A stretch of DNA of 64,000 nucleotides. Source: Bin80 sp965203305. GTDB taxonomy: Bacteria; Bacteroidota; Rhodothermia; Rhodothermales; Bin80. The position numbers were made by a program, and so were the translations under genes. The notes under the pieces are model-generated. The model saw only the letters and a program-made list of their open reading frames with translations, was not told the origin of the DNA and searched no databases. The stretch is from assembly GCA_965203305.1 (NCBI GenBank), contig OZ241874.1:682001-746000 (forward strand). The letters are read 5' to 3'. How positions within the stretch are numbered: position 1 is the first letter of the stretch; each line of letters starts with the position of its first letter. This document shows, piece by piece, positions 27,047 through 36,434 of this stretch.

Positions 27047-28462
27047 ATGTCCACAGAAAATCTGGCCTCTCGGGAACTTGACGAGACAATTGTGCAACAA
27101 GTGCAGGCACTGCTTGAGCGGGAGGATACGGCATCGGCCCTGGATCTTCTGAAGCAGCTGCATCCTGCGGATGTGGCCCGGCTGGTTACTGGACTGGGAC
27201 GTGATGAAGCTGCCTCCCTGACACTTGCCCTCCCGACGATTACTGGAGCCAATGTACTGGCGGAACTGGACGAAGTGTTCTGTGCAGATCTGCTTTCGGA
27301 GGTGTCTACGGAGCGCATTACCTCCCTTCTGAATGAGCTGGAGTCCGACGATGCAGCGGATGTCCTCGGGAATCTGGACGAGACCCTGCGCCAGAGAGTT
27401 CTTCGTGCCTTGGAGGATCGGGAAACCGTCAGTGATCTTCTGGAATACGGACCAGAAACCGCAGGCGGCATCATGGCCACTGAAGTCGTTGCAGTTCTGG
27501 CGGACTGGACGATTGCACAGGCGACGGAAGAGATCCGCAGGAATGCGGAAAATACCCAGGATCTGTATGTGATTTTCGTGACCGACCAGTCGGGTCACCT
27601 GCAGGGATTCGTGGGCATACGCAGTCTTTTGCTATCGCCGTCGGATGCCGTGATCGGAGATGTGATGCGGAAAAATATTCGCTATGTTACTGCGGAAGTT
27701 GATCAGGAAGAGGTGGCCAAGGTCATGGAAAGATATGATCTGGTCTCTCTGGCAGTTGTAGATTCGGAGCGACGTTTGATGGGCCATGTAACGATTGACG
27801 ATGCCATTGATGTAATTCGGGAAGAGGCTGAAGAAGATTATCAGCGTCTGAGCGGGATTACCGGAGACGCAGATCCGACAGACTCGGTACTTCGCATTAC
27901 CCGGGGACGACTTCCCTGGTTATTTCTGGGAATGATCGGGGCTGTATTTGCTGGAAGTGTGATCGGAGTGTATGAAGAAAATATCCAGCGTGTTTCGGTA
28001 CTTGCCGTATTCATTCCTGTTGTGATGGCCATGGCAGGAAATGCAGGCATCCAGAGCTCGGCCATCATCGTTCAGGGGCTGGCCTCCGGGGAGGTGTGGT
28101 CTGTCAACATGCTTCGGCGAATTGGCAAGGAGGTCTATATTGCGATTGTAAACGGACTGGCCCTGGCCATAGCGATGGTCATTGTCGTTTTTCTTGTATT
28201 TGAGTGGATGGCAGGCGCATGGCCTTCCCTGGCAGCCATGCATGTTCCAGAGCCATGGCGGCTGGCGACAACAGCAGGGGGGGCACTCTTTTGTGTGATT
28301 GTACTTGCGTCGGTAATTGGCGTAACGATTCCACTGATGTTTGACCGGATTGGAGTGGATCCGGCCCTGGCAACGGGCCCCTTCATTACAACAAGCAATG
28401 ATATTATTGGACTTGTGGTATTTTTTATGCTGGCAACGGTTCTCTACTTGCCGTTCATATGA
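27047..28462 (+). CDS. mgtE: MgtE-family magnesium transporter
   Basis: A 471-residue magnesium channel. An N-terminal acidic helical MgtE_N domain (LHPADVARLV, LLNELESDDAADVLGNL) is followed by a CBS-domain pair (about 140-265: ETAGGIMATE, DLYVIFVTDQSGHLQGFVGI, MGHVTIDDAIDVIREEA). Five C-terminal helices carry the pore signature FIPVVMAMAGNAGIQSS and the end GPFITTSNDIIGL. CBS and N domains sense cytosolic magnesium and gate the pore. The ATG at 27047 gives the normal N-terminus. Confidence 0.95.
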   Translation: MSTENLASRELDETIVQQVQALLEREDTASALDLLKQLHPADVARLVTGLGRDEAASLTLALPTITGANVLAELDEVFCADLLSEVSTERITSLLNELESDDAADVLGNLDETLRQRVLRALEDRETVSDLLEYGPETAGGIMATEVVAVLADWTIAQATEEIRRNAENTQDLYVIFVTDQSGHLQGFVGIRSLLLSPSDAVIGDVMRKNIRYVTAEVDQEEVAKVMERYDLVSLAVVDSERRLMGHVTIDDAIDVIREEAEEDYQRLSGITGDADPTDSVLRITRGRLPWLFLGMIGAVFAGSVIGVYEENIQRVSVLAVFIPVVMAMAGNAGIQSSAIIVQGLASGEVWSVNMLRRIGKEVYIAIVNGLALAIAMVIVVFLVFEWMAGAWPSLAAMHVPEPWRLATTAGGALFCVIVLASVIGVTIPLMFDRIGVDPALATGPFITTSNDIIGLVVFFMLATVLYLPFI

Positions 28463-28469
28463 CAAGAGA

Positions 28470-28486
28470 CATCCTTCGCAAGGATG
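28470..28486 (+). terminator. Possible transcription terminator hairpin after mgtE
   Basis: Perfect 7-bp stem CATCCTT/AAGGATG with loop CGC, 8 bp after the mgtE stop. No U-run follows, so termination strength is uncertain. Confidence 0.4.
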
Positions 28487-28676
28487 AACCATCATCAAAA
28501 CTGACATATTTTTCCACAATCAGTATGTTCGAATCCGCCGATGTATCTTGATGCCTGCAGTTCCGTTCCAGAACGGGAACGGTACTCGTCTCTGGAACTT
28601 CGGAGTGAAGAGCCTGTGCTACGATCCGTTTCATGCCTTCAAAATTTCGTAAATTTGTGTACTATTCACGGCAGTT

Positions 28677-31535
28677 ATGATGAAACGGAAAGAAAATAAA
28701 TTTCAATTCATGTCGTACAGAATAGATACCCGTGTACTTCGAGCATTGTATCTCAGTTCTGTCCTCTGTATTCTCTCCATGCAGGCTTTCGGGCAGTCGG
28801 CTGCCATCATCGGTACTGTCACAGATTCCGAAACAGGAGAGCCGCTGGCTGGAGCGAATGTGCTGGTTCACGGAACTGCAATCGGAAGCGCAACGGATGC
28901 AGAGGGAGATTTTGAGATTTCTATTTTTCCGGGAATACATCTCCTTCGTGTCAGCTTTATCGGGTATGCCGCGCAGGAATCCGTGGTCACCCTGACTGCA
29001 GGAGAGACCCATATATGGGAGATCGCACTGGTTCCCGGGACAGATCTGGACCCTGTGCAAGTGACTGCCGGGCGCAGAAGCGAGAAAGTACTGGATGCCC
29101 CCTCTTCCATTGATGTAGTGACTGCACGAGATCTTCAGTATGATATCAGTCCGACAGCGGCCAGATCACTCCGCAATATCACAGGACTGGACATGATACA
29201 AACCGGAGTGGACCGGCAGGAAATAGCCCTTCGCGGATTCAATACGCTCTTTTCAACAACTACCCACATACTTACCGATTATCGGGATGCCGGTACACCC
29301 TCCGTCGGGCTCAACCTGCACACCATCATGCCGGCCCTGTCCATTGATACGGACCGGATTGAAATCGTGCGTGGACCGGGATCTGCTCTTTATGGCCCGG
29401 GCACAGATTCGGGAGTGATCCACTACATCTCGAAAGATCCATTCAATTACCCGGGGGCTACCGTATCCATTGGCGGAGGGCAGCAGTCAATGCTGAATGC
29501 GCAGGGGCGTATTGCCACGGTTATCGGGAAAAATCTTGGTATAAAACTGATTGGCAGCTACGCGACGGCGGAAGACTTTGCTCTCCGGGAATGTGATGCC
29601 GCACTTGTGGAGGCAGAACGATTCAGTGAATGCCCGGACCCGGAGGATGCCCTCCAGCTCTCTGTGGATGACGGTTCCCGCGATACTGCGCATGAAAAGT
29701 GGCTGGTTTCTGGCAGTGTGGACTGGCGAGCCGGGAGCCGGACAACTCTTTCCCTGCATGGAGGGATCAGTCATCTGGACGGGACGGTCCTCAGCGGGAT
29801 TGGCACGGTCAGGGCCAGTCGAATGGCCAACAGGTATGCCCAGGCTCGACTGTCCAGTGGACCCTTTTTCGTGCAGGCGTACATGAACTCGTTCCACTCT
29901 GGAACGTCATATATCTATGGCGGTGATCCGGTTTCCGAGTATTCAGAAGAGTACACCGTGCAGGCCCAGTATACAGGGGTGATCGGGTCCTGGCAGAAGC
30001 TGATAGCGGGAGTTGATTTGATTCTTGATCGCCCGGACACCCGGGGGACCGTGCTCGGGAGGAATGAGGAGAAGGATGATGTCAACCAGTATGGTACGTA
30101 TTTGCAGTCCGTCACCAAAATTTCCAGCAAGCTTGAACTGACCATGGCTCTCAGGGGAGATTACCACTCTGTGGTTGACGATATCCAGCTGTCTCCCAGG
30201 GTTGCTCTTGTCATGAAGCCAACTCCGTCATCCAGTCTGCGAGCAACCTACAATCGCAGCTTCTCCACGCCGCCGGCAACCAGCTATTTTCTGGATTTGG
30301 TGGTCGCATCCCTTGGTTCACTCAATGTGCGGGGGCGTGGCAGAACGGAAGGGTTCCACTATACGCGGAATGATCAGTATCTGGCACTTGGCGCACCGAC
30401 ATCTCTGGTTGCTTCCAGTATGCTTCCGGGGATGGAGGGCAGCCCGACTCCGGTCGGAATTGATACAGGGTATCTCTACGGGCTTATCTATGAGGGGCTG
30501 AAGGCAATTCCAGTGGATGATTTGATACGACAGCTGGAGGAGGCAGGAGCCCCCATACCGCCTAACCTGGTTCCCCTTCTCATTGATGCATTCAACCCGG
30601 AGGTGACTCCGGTCCAGGGGTTTAGCCCGGGAGTATTGGGGCTTCTCAACCTGAGCACACGCACGCTGGACACCAGCCCCCGACTGAATGATCTTGAGAA
30701 TTTTGGTGCGATCAAACCAACGATTACGCATTCATGGGAAATCGGATACAAGGGAATCCTGAGTGATCGGGTCCTGATTGCCATTGATGGCTACTTCTCC
30801 AAGCGCAAGAATTTCCTTGGCGACCTTCAGATCGTGACTCCGTTTGTGCTTGTCCCTGACTTGCAAAAGGATCTGATTCGGGATATTGCAGCTGGGATCC
30901 ATAAAAACACACAACTTGTGTCCGGGCTGGGTTTATTTGGGTTAACGCCGAAGTATGCCGCAGAGACACTCGTGAATCTGGCTGGCGGCGACCTTCCTGA
31001 TGCGCAAACTCCGGTGGCAGTCGTACAAGTAAATGAGAATAACAGGGGAAAGGGGAATTTTCCCGAACTGATGCTGACCTATCCTGTTTTTGGCAACATT
31101 CAGTATTTTGGCATTGACCTTGCAGCACAGGTGGCTGTCAGTAATGATTTCATGCTCTCTGCCAATTCATCCTGGGTGAGCAACAACTATTTTGATCACG
31201 AAGAACTCAACGAAGAGTCGGAAGACTGGGAACTGGCACTGAATGCGCCGAGCTTCAAGGCAAAGCTCGGCGGGCGGTACCAGCTTGCGAACAGGGTGTC
31301 TTTCACCGCATCAGGGAGGTATATAGACGGGTTTCCTGCGAGAGCGGGGCAATATGTCGGAGATGTAGAGAGCTACATAGTTGTTGACCTTGGTGCAGGC
31401 TATTCCCTCAGCCGAATGGGAGTGCGTATAGATTTGGGAGTCAGCAATGCACTTGACAGCAATCACCGCGAGTTTGTAGGTGCTCCCCGGCTCGGCCGGG
31501 TGGCAAGCCTCCGGCTTACGTATACCACAGATTAA
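28677..31535 (+). CDS. TonB-dependent outer-membrane receptor, copy 1
   Basis: A 952-residue outer-membrane transporter. A signal peptide ending near SMQAFGQ is followed by a carboxypeptidase-regulatory-like beta-sandwich (GTVTDSETGEPLAGANVLVH, about 42-125). The plug domain carries RRSEKVLDAPSSIDV and RGPGSALYGPGTDSGVIHYI, and a long beta-barrel ends in the aromatic-rich LRLTYTTD. It imports a large ligand (siderophore, vitamin or glycan class unknown) using energy from TonB. There is no SusD partner nearby, unlike SusCD pairs. A TAAATTTG motif (28650-28657) resembles the Bacteroidota -7 box. The second, similar-length receptor lies 110 bp downstream. Confidence 0.93.
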   Translation: MMKRKENKFQFMSYRIDTRVLRALYLSSVLCILSMQAFGQSAAIIGTVTDSETGEPLAGANVLVHGTAIGSATDAEGDFEISIFPGIHLLRVSFIGYAAQESVVTLTAGETHIWEIALVPGTDLDPVQVTAGRRSEKVLDAPSSIDVVTARDLQYDISPTAARSLRNITGLDMIQTGVDRQEIALRGFNTLFSTTTHILTDYRDAGTPSVGLNLHTIMPALSIDTDRIEIVRGPGSALYGPGTDSGVIHYISKDPFNYPGATVSIGGGQQSMLNAQGRIATVIGKNLGIKLIGSYATAEDFALRECDAALVEAERFSECPDPEDALQLSVDDGSRDTAHEKWLVSGSVDWRAGSRTTLSLHGGISHLDGTVLSGIGTVRASRMANRYAQARLSSGPFFVQAYMNSFHSGTSYIYGGDPVSEYSEEYTVQAQYTGVIGSWQKLIAGVDLILDRPDTRGTVLGRNEEKDDVNQYGTYLQSVTKISSKLELTMALRGDYHSVVDDIQLSPRVALVMKPTPSSSLRATYNRSFSTPPATSYFLDLVVASLGSLNVRGRGRTEGFHYTRNDQYLALGAPTSLVASSMLPGMEGSPTPVGIDTGYLYGLIYEGLKAIPVDDLIRQLEEAGAPIPPNLVPLLIDAFNPEVTPVQGFSPGVLGLLNLSTRTLDTSPRLNDLENFGAIKPTITHSWEIGYKGILSDRVLIAIDGYFSKRKNFLGDLQIVTPFVLVPDLQKDLIRDIAAGIHKNTQLVSGLGLFGLTPKYAAETLVNLAGGDLPDAQTPVAVVQVNENNRGKGNFPELMLTYPVFGNIQYFGIDLAAQVAVSNDFMLSANSSWVSNNYFDHEELNEESEDWELALNAPSFKAKLGGRYQLANRVSFTASGRYIDGFPARAGQYVGDVESYIVVDLGAGYSLSRMGVRIDLGVSNALDSNHREFVGAPRLGRVASLRLTYTTD

Positions 31536-31644
31536 AAAATCACCTGTACGCTTTGAACAGGTCAACATGCAATAAGATAAAGGAATGATTTTTCATGCGA
31601 TCAGCTCATGATTGACAGATCGTGCTACGGAACAGGTTAAACCC

Positions 31645-34470
31645 ATGTACATCAGAACTATCTATCCAAGTGCACTTGCAGTGACACTTTTCTTTATGTT
31701 GCCCGGCTGGGGATATGCTCAGTCAAGCTCGGTAACCGGGGTTGTCACGGATTCCAAAGACGGCATACCGTTGTCTGGAGCAAACATTGTCCATGTTTCT
31801 TCCGGTCAGGGCACAGCAACTGACGAGAATGGGCAGTATGCACTCACCGGATTACCGAATGGTCCCGGCCTGATCCGGGTATCTTACATCGGATACAAGT
31901 CTCTTGAAGTCACAGTGAATCTCTCCGATACACAGCCTCATGTCCTGAATGTGGAACTGGTGAGTGGCATTGATCTGGTGGATCAGGTGCAGGTTACGGC
32001 CAGCCGCCGGCAGGAAAAAATTCTGGATGCACCTGCATCCATTGATGTCATACTGGAGGAGGACCTTGTACGTACGGTTGTGCCCACAACGGTGATGTCC
32101 TTGCGGAATGTTACAGGACTGGATATTTCCCAGACCGGGATAGATCGCAATGAGGTGGTTCTGCGGGGATTTAACAATGTATTTTCTGGGGCTACGCTGG
32201 TATTGACGGACTACCGGAATGCCAGTTCGCCCTCGCTGAATGTCAATCTTCATAACCTGATGCCGAATCTTGCGGTTGATCTGGATCGGGTAGAAGTTGT
32301 CCGCGGCCCCGGATCTGCACTCTATGGGGCAGGGGTTGATGCAGGCGTGGTCCATTACATTACCAAGGATGCGTTTTCCCATCCAGGGGCTACGATTGCT
32401 GTCAGCGGAGGGGAGCGGTCAAACATGAATGTGCAGGCTCGCGTTGCTGGTGTGCTGGTCAATCGCGTCGGGGTCAAGGTGACAGGATCCTATGCTGCTG
32501 CCAATGACTTTGCCCTTCAGTCCTGTGAGGCATCTCTTCTGAAGGATGGCAAGTTTGACCAGTGTCCAGATCGGCATGATGCCATACAGATTTCTCTGGA
32601 TGGCGAGCGGGATACAGACATGAACAAGTATACGGTAGCCGGTAATCTGGATTTTCGTCTGGGGTCTGGAACAACTCTGTCTCTGAATGCTGGAATTTCT
32701 GCCATCAAGGGAACGCTGTTAAGCGGAATCGGAACCATTCAGGCGGATAACTACCGCTATTCGTTCGCGCAGGCACGGCTGTCCCGAGGAGGCTTTTTTG
32801 CACAATTTTTTGTAAATGCAAATAATTCTGGCAAGTCTTATGTGTACGGGGGTGATCCTGTTGTTGAGTATTCCCGAGAGTATGTCATGCAGGCACAGTA
32901 TGATGCGCAACTTGGTCGCAGGCAGTCATTGATCCTGGGAGCCGATCTGGAACTCACCCGCCCGGATACAAGGGGAACGGTCCTGGGACGCAATGAAGAG
33001 AATGACAATATTGATGAGTACGGAGTCTATGCACAGTCAACCACGAGATTTACCAACCAGATTGAATTGACCCTCGCACTGCGGGGGGACTATAACAATG
33101 TGGTGGACAGGGTGCAGGCCTCTCCACGTGTTGGTCTGGTTGTAAAGCCTGCTCCGAACTCCAGTTTTCGCGTGACCTACAATCGCAGCTTTTCATCACC
33201 CACAGCGAGCAGCAACTGGCTGGATCTGGTTGCCGCCACACTGCCAGGTACAAGTATCAAGGTGCGTGGACGAGGAGCGGCTACAGGCTTCACCTATACA
33301 CGAAATCCAGAGTACCTGAAACTGGGTGCTACAACCGATCTTGTCGCGTCAAGTCTATTACCGGGAATGGAAGGAGCTCCTGTTCCGGCCGGAGTCAGCA
33401 CCGGGGCAATCTATGGGCTGATGTACCAGGGACTGGCAGCGATCCCGAATGAAGATCTTGCTCTACTTCTTGCCAATGCCGGACTCAATGTACCGATTCC
33501 ATTGATTGCCGCCCTCAAGACAGCTCTAAGCCCTGCGTCAACGACCGTGCAGGGATTTAGCCCGGGAGTCCTGGGAGCATTGAATCTCAGTACATCCAGA
33601 ATAGATACGGGATTGACAGATGTGGAGAATGTGGAGCCTCTGAAACAGACCATATCTCAAACGTTTGAGGTTGGATACAAGGGAGTTCTGAATGACAATG
33701 TGCTGCTCGCAGTGGATGCCTACTACGCGACAAAGAGGAATTTTGTAGGTGCGCTTCAGGTGCGTACGCCGTTCGTACTGGTGCCAACCCTGTCCCAGGA
33801 TCTGGTGCGGGACATTAGTACGGGAATCAGCAACAATACTTCACTAGCTGGTGCGCTCACCCTCTTCAACCTTAGCCCGGAGCAGGCTGCCCAGCTTCTG
33901 GTAGATGTTGCAGGCAGTTCCCTGCCCAGTGCAACCACACCGATTGCCATTGTGCAGCCCAACGAAAATAATCCAGGAGTCGGCAAAGTTCCGGAAATCA
34001 TGCTGTCCTATCCCAATTTTGGAAACATCAAGTACTTTGGGGCAGATGTCTCCCTGCAAGTGATTGTTTCCCGGTCACTTTCCCTGTTTGGAAACATGTC
34101 CTGGGTAAGCGACGACTACTTTGATCATACCGAACTCGGGGAGGAACTGGAGGACAAGGTGATCTCCCTGAATGCCCCTGGATTCAAGTTCAAGGCAGGG
34201 GGGCAGTACACCCACAGAAGCGGGTTCAGCGTGAACGCTTCTGGCCGTCATGTGAAAGGGTTTCGGGTGATTTCGGGGCCCTACGATGGAGACCTGCCGT
34301 CCTATTTCATTCTGGATGTTGGTGCCGGTTATGCCATCAGTCCGGCACTTCGGGCAGATATTGGCATCAACAATGCCACAGACAGCAATCACCGGGAATT
34401 CATTGGGGCTCCCAGACTGGGCCGCATTGCTAGTGCCCGTCTGACCTACACCACTGACTGGAGAAGATAA
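31645..34470 (+). CDS. TonB-dependent outer-membrane receptor, copy 2 (tandem paralogue)
   Basis: A 941-residue paralogue of the preceding receptor with the same architecture: signal peptide (ending GYAQ), carboxypeptidase-like domain (GVVTDSKDGIPLSGANI), plug (RRQEKILDAPASIDV, RGPGSALYGAGVDAGVVHYI), and a barrel closing with RLTYTTDWRR. Identity is high along the whole length, including the shared DRPDTRGTVLGRNEE-like block, so it arose by tandem duplication. The ATG at 31645 (MYIRT) is preferred to the in-frame TTG at 31612. Its stop codon lies in the 8-bp target duplication of the TnpB element, so that insertion occurred exactly at the gene end without damaging it. Confidence 0.93.
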   Translation: MYIRTIYPSALAVTLFFMLPGWGYAQSSSVTGVVTDSKDGIPLSGANIVHVSSGQGTATDENGQYALTGLPNGPGLIRVSYIGYKSLEVTVNLSDTQPHVLNVELVSGIDLVDQVQVTASRRQEKILDAPASIDVILEEDLVRTVVPTTVMSLRNVTGLDISQTGIDRNEVVLRGFNNVFSGATLVLTDYRNASSPSLNVNLHNLMPNLAVDLDRVEVVRGPGSALYGAGVDAGVVHYITKDAFSHPGATIAVSGGERSNMNVQARVAGVLVNRVGVKVTGSYAAANDFALQSCEASLLKDGKFDQCPDRHDAIQISLDGERDTDMNKYTVAGNLDFRLGSGTTLSLNAGISAIKGTLLSGIGTIQADNYRYSFAQARLSRGGFFAQFFVNANNSGKSYVYGGDPVVEYSREYVMQAQYDAQLGRRQSLILGADLELTRPDTRGTVLGRNEENDNIDEYGVYAQSTTRFTNQIELTLALRGDYNNVVDRVQASPRVGLVVKPAPNSSFRVTYNRSFSSPTASSNWLDLVAATLPGTSIKVRGRGAATGFTYTRNPEYLKLGATTDLVASSLLPGMEGAPVPAGVSTGAIYGLMYQGLAAIPNEDLALLLANAGLNVPIPLIAALKTALSPASTTVQGFSPGVLGALNLSTSRIDTGLTDVENVEPLKQTISQTFEVGYKGVLNDNVLLAVDAYYATKRNFVGALQVRTPFVLVPTLSQDLVRDISTGISNNTSLAGALTLFNLSPEQAAQLLVDVAGSSLPSATTPIAIVQPNENNPGVGKVPEIMLSYPNFGNIKYFGADVSLQVIVSRSLSLFGNMSWVSDDYFDHTELGEELEDKVISLNAPGFKFKAGGQYTHRSGFSVNASGRHVKGFRVISGPYDGDLPSYFILDVGAGYAISPALRADIGINNATDSNHREFIGAPRLGRIASARLTYTTDWRR

Positions 34471-35852
34471 GGGGCTTATATACGTGAGGGCCCATCTTAA
34501 GATGGAACCGGTACACGTACACTTGACGGGTCATCGGGGTCCCCACCGGGAACGCCCCTCGCACGTCCAGATGCCCCATGCCCTGGGGCCCGTAAGATGT
34601 TCGCGGCTGCATTCAGATCCGCGTGTTCTTCATAGCCACAACCCAGACACACAAACTTGCGCAATGTGGCCCGGCTGTTCCTGTCTATATGTCCGCACAG
34701 ACTGCAGGTCTGGCTGGTGTACGCTGCCACCACATAGAGAACGAAAACGCACTTGTACCCCAGCATCTGTACCAGCTGGGCGGGGGCTCCTTCCAGCAAA
34801 ACCCGGTTGAGCCCCGCTTTCTGCCGAACATTTTTGCCCGGCTTCTCTATCGTTCCCCCGGCAGACCCGGTCATTGCCTTGATGGACAGCTTCTCCACTT
34901 TCACCGTGGATGCCTTCTCCGCAATCCTGGCACTGTTCTGGTGATTGCGGTTGTGCCGGCAGTTCGCCTCTTTTCTGCTGAGACTGGCAATCTGCTGTTG
35001 CGTCTTCTTTGCCCGGTTCGATCTCTCTGTGCGTCCGTCCTTCTTCTGCCGGTCCAGTTGCCCCGCCAGCTTCCGCTGCTTGCGCTTTCTCCTGGTCTCA
35101 TAGACCGGGTTGGTGGGGTGATGCAGCACCTCATCCGGCGTGTCATCTGAGTAGGCCACAGCGATCATGCCACTGGTATTCCGGTCAATCCCGGCAGTGA
35201 CACCGTTGTCCACCCGCACCGGCTCGTCAATCTCATAGGTTACCGAGACATACCAGTTCTTCCCCTGCTTGTAGACGCGGGCCTGTTTCGGGACACCATC
35301 GGGATACGGATTCTCTCCCCGTCGACGGAGCCGCACCTTCCCGACTTTGGGGATGTGAATCTTCCCGGCCGCAAGCCTGACGTGATTGGGAATCGTGAAG
35401 GAGGGAGTGGTTTTATGCTTGGCCTTAAACCGGGGCTTGCGGGCCCGTTCGTCAAAGCAGTTCTCGAAAGCCTGCGACAGCTGTTTCAGCGTATGGCGAA
35501 CACAGGCAAAGGAGTATTCCTTCAGCCATGCATACGCTGGATCATTTCGCAACTGCGTAAACTCGCTGCAGAGATCAAAATACCTTGTGGACGGAGCCGG
35601 GGTGCCGTTCGCTTGCGACTCCGCATATTCTTTCTGGTTCCTGGCAAGGAAGAAATTCCAGACGAATCGGCAGGCCCCGCACATCCCATGGAGCTGGTGT
35701 TCCTGCTCCTCATTGGGAAGTATACGGTAGGTGATGCCGCGGTAGGTCTTGCCTGCCTTTGCCATGGTGACGATGGAATTCCTTCGTGAACCCGCGGCCC
35801 ATAAAATGGTTCACTCCTTATGGGCCCTCACGTATATGGGCCCCGAAGATAA
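34463..35852 (-). mobile_element. TnpB-only transposable element with 25-bp TIRs and 8-bp target duplication
   Basis: The element proper is 34471-35844 (1374 bp). Its ends are inverted repeats, 34471-34495 and the reverse complement of 35820-35844, alike at 23 of 25 positions (core TATACGTGAGGGCCCAT). It is flanked on both sides by GAAGATAA (34463-34470 and 35845-35852). The only gene inside is tnpB, whose stop is directly against the end repeat. No tnpA-type transposase is present, so it is non-autonomous for transposition. Classical IS200/IS605 elements lack such terminal inverted repeats and target duplications. Confidence 0.85.
34497..35765 (-). CDS. tnpB: TnpB RNA-guided nuclease family protein
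   Basis: A 422-residue protein with all hallmarks of an active TnpB. The N-terminal helix-turn-helix-like OrfB domain starts GKTYRGITYRILPNEE. RuvC-like catalytic residues are Asp194 (AGIDRN), Glu291 (VKVEKLSIK) and Asp383 (HADLNAA). A four-Cys zinc ribbon is formed by Cys354, 357, 373 and 376 (CSLCG...CLGCG). TnpB proteins are programmable DNA endonucleases guided by an RNA from the element's 3' end. Here the stop codon directly abuts the terminal inverted repeat, so any guide scaffold must overlap the 3' coding sequence and the repeat. A decayed paralogue lies at 23.8-24.5 kb. Confidence 0.93.
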   Translation of the reverse strand: MAKAGKTYRGITYRILPNEEQEHQLHGMCGACRFVWNFFLARNQKEYAESQANGTPAPSTRYFDLCSEFTQLRNDPAYAWLKEYSFACVRHTLKQLSQAFENCFDERARKPRFKAKHKTTPSFTIPNHVRLAAGKIHIPKVGKVRLRRRGENPYPDGVPKQARVYKQGKNWYVSVTYEIDEPVRVDNGVTAGIDRNTSGMIAVAYSDDTPDEVLHHPTNPVYETRRKRKQRKLAGQLDRQKKDGRTERSNRAKKTQQQIASLSRKEANCRHNRNHQNSARIAEKASTVKVEKLSIKAMTGSAGGTIEKPGKNVRQKAGLNRVLLEGAPAQLVQMLGYKCVFVLYVVAAYTSQTCSLCGHIDRNSRATLRKFVCLGCGYEEHADLNAAANILRAPGHGASGRARGVPGGDPDDPSSVRVPVPS

Positions 35853-35944
35853 GCGATCTGTACAGGCATGCGATTCTTGCAAATGGAAAATCCTGCACTC
35901 ATTCAGCAGTCTCCAGATTTGCAACAAAAATATAACCTTGATCC

Positions 35945-36337
35945 ATGAAACACGACATTTTTGAACAATACAAGTTTCGGAAACGCTGCAGGGAAATGAT
36001 GGAGAGCCGTGGCGAACAGGATCCGTCTGCGGACACATATAAAACGATCATGCTATTTGAGTTTGAGATGAACGGGCATGAGGGGGTAATGTGTGCAGGT
36101 GTCACAGAGGAGGGGGAGAAGAAAACTCTCGGGATCAGGGAAGCCTTGACCGGGAGCGGCGACGCGGCAGAGGAGTTGCTGGACAATCTGGTACGTCAGG
36201 GGTTGCGCTACGAGCACAGACTTGTGTTTGGGATTGAATCTTTGGTATTTCAAGAGGCGATTTCTCGCATCTTTGGAGACTATGCAGATATTGTGGTCGT
36301 TTCGCCTGATCCCGATGGGAAGCTGAAAATAATATAG
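35945..36337 (+). CDS. Mutator/IS256-like transposase core fragment (possibly domesticated)
   Basis: A 130-residue ORF. Residues about 50-115 (GVTEEGEKKTLGIREALTG...ELLDNLVRQGLRYEHRLVF, then AISRIFGDYADI) align by eye with the catalytic core of IS256/Mutator transposases (pattern G-x-EEG-x-K-x-LG-x-REG...LL-x-L-x-RGL...FVIDG-x-KAL-x-KAI). The catalytic Asp of VIDG is Glu (FGIES) here, and the rest of the enzyme is absent. The ORF has its own ATG and stop and no internal stops, so it is either a domesticated domain or a remnant. Its stop TAG is part of the target duplication of the adjacent MITE. Confidence 0.55.
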   Translation: MKHDIFEQYKFRKRCREMMESRGEQDPSADTYKTIMLFEFEMNGHEGVMCAGVTEEGEKKTLGIREALTGSGDAAEELLDNLVRQGLRYEHRLVFGIESLVFQEAISRIFGDYADIVVVSPDPDGKLKII

Positions 36338-36434
36338 AGGTTCTTGCAAAAATACCCCTGTTTTCAACCTGATGTGCCCTCAAGTACTCTCAGAGCAGTA
36401 TTTCTTCGTCATCCGGGAATTTTGCAAGAGGCTC
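36337..36434. mobile_element. 98-bp MITE, copy 1
   Basis: Ends are imperfect inverted repeats (GAGGTTCTTGCAAAA at left; GAGCCTCTTGCAAAA as reverse complement at right) flanked by TATA(G) on both sides. The interior shares the block around CTCTCAGAGC with copy 2 at 38500-38598. No coding capacity. Confidence 0.75.

Noticed and set aside
28575..28600. CCGTTC/GAACGG palindrome upstream of the first TonB receptor as a Fur-like operator
   Set aside because: Does not resemble a Fur or known operator consensus; left as an unexplained short inverted repeat.
31528..31564. ACCTGT/ACAGGT hairpin between the TonB receptor genes as a plus-strand terminator
   Set aside because: The T-run is on the minus-strand side only; there is no minus-strand gene to terminate.
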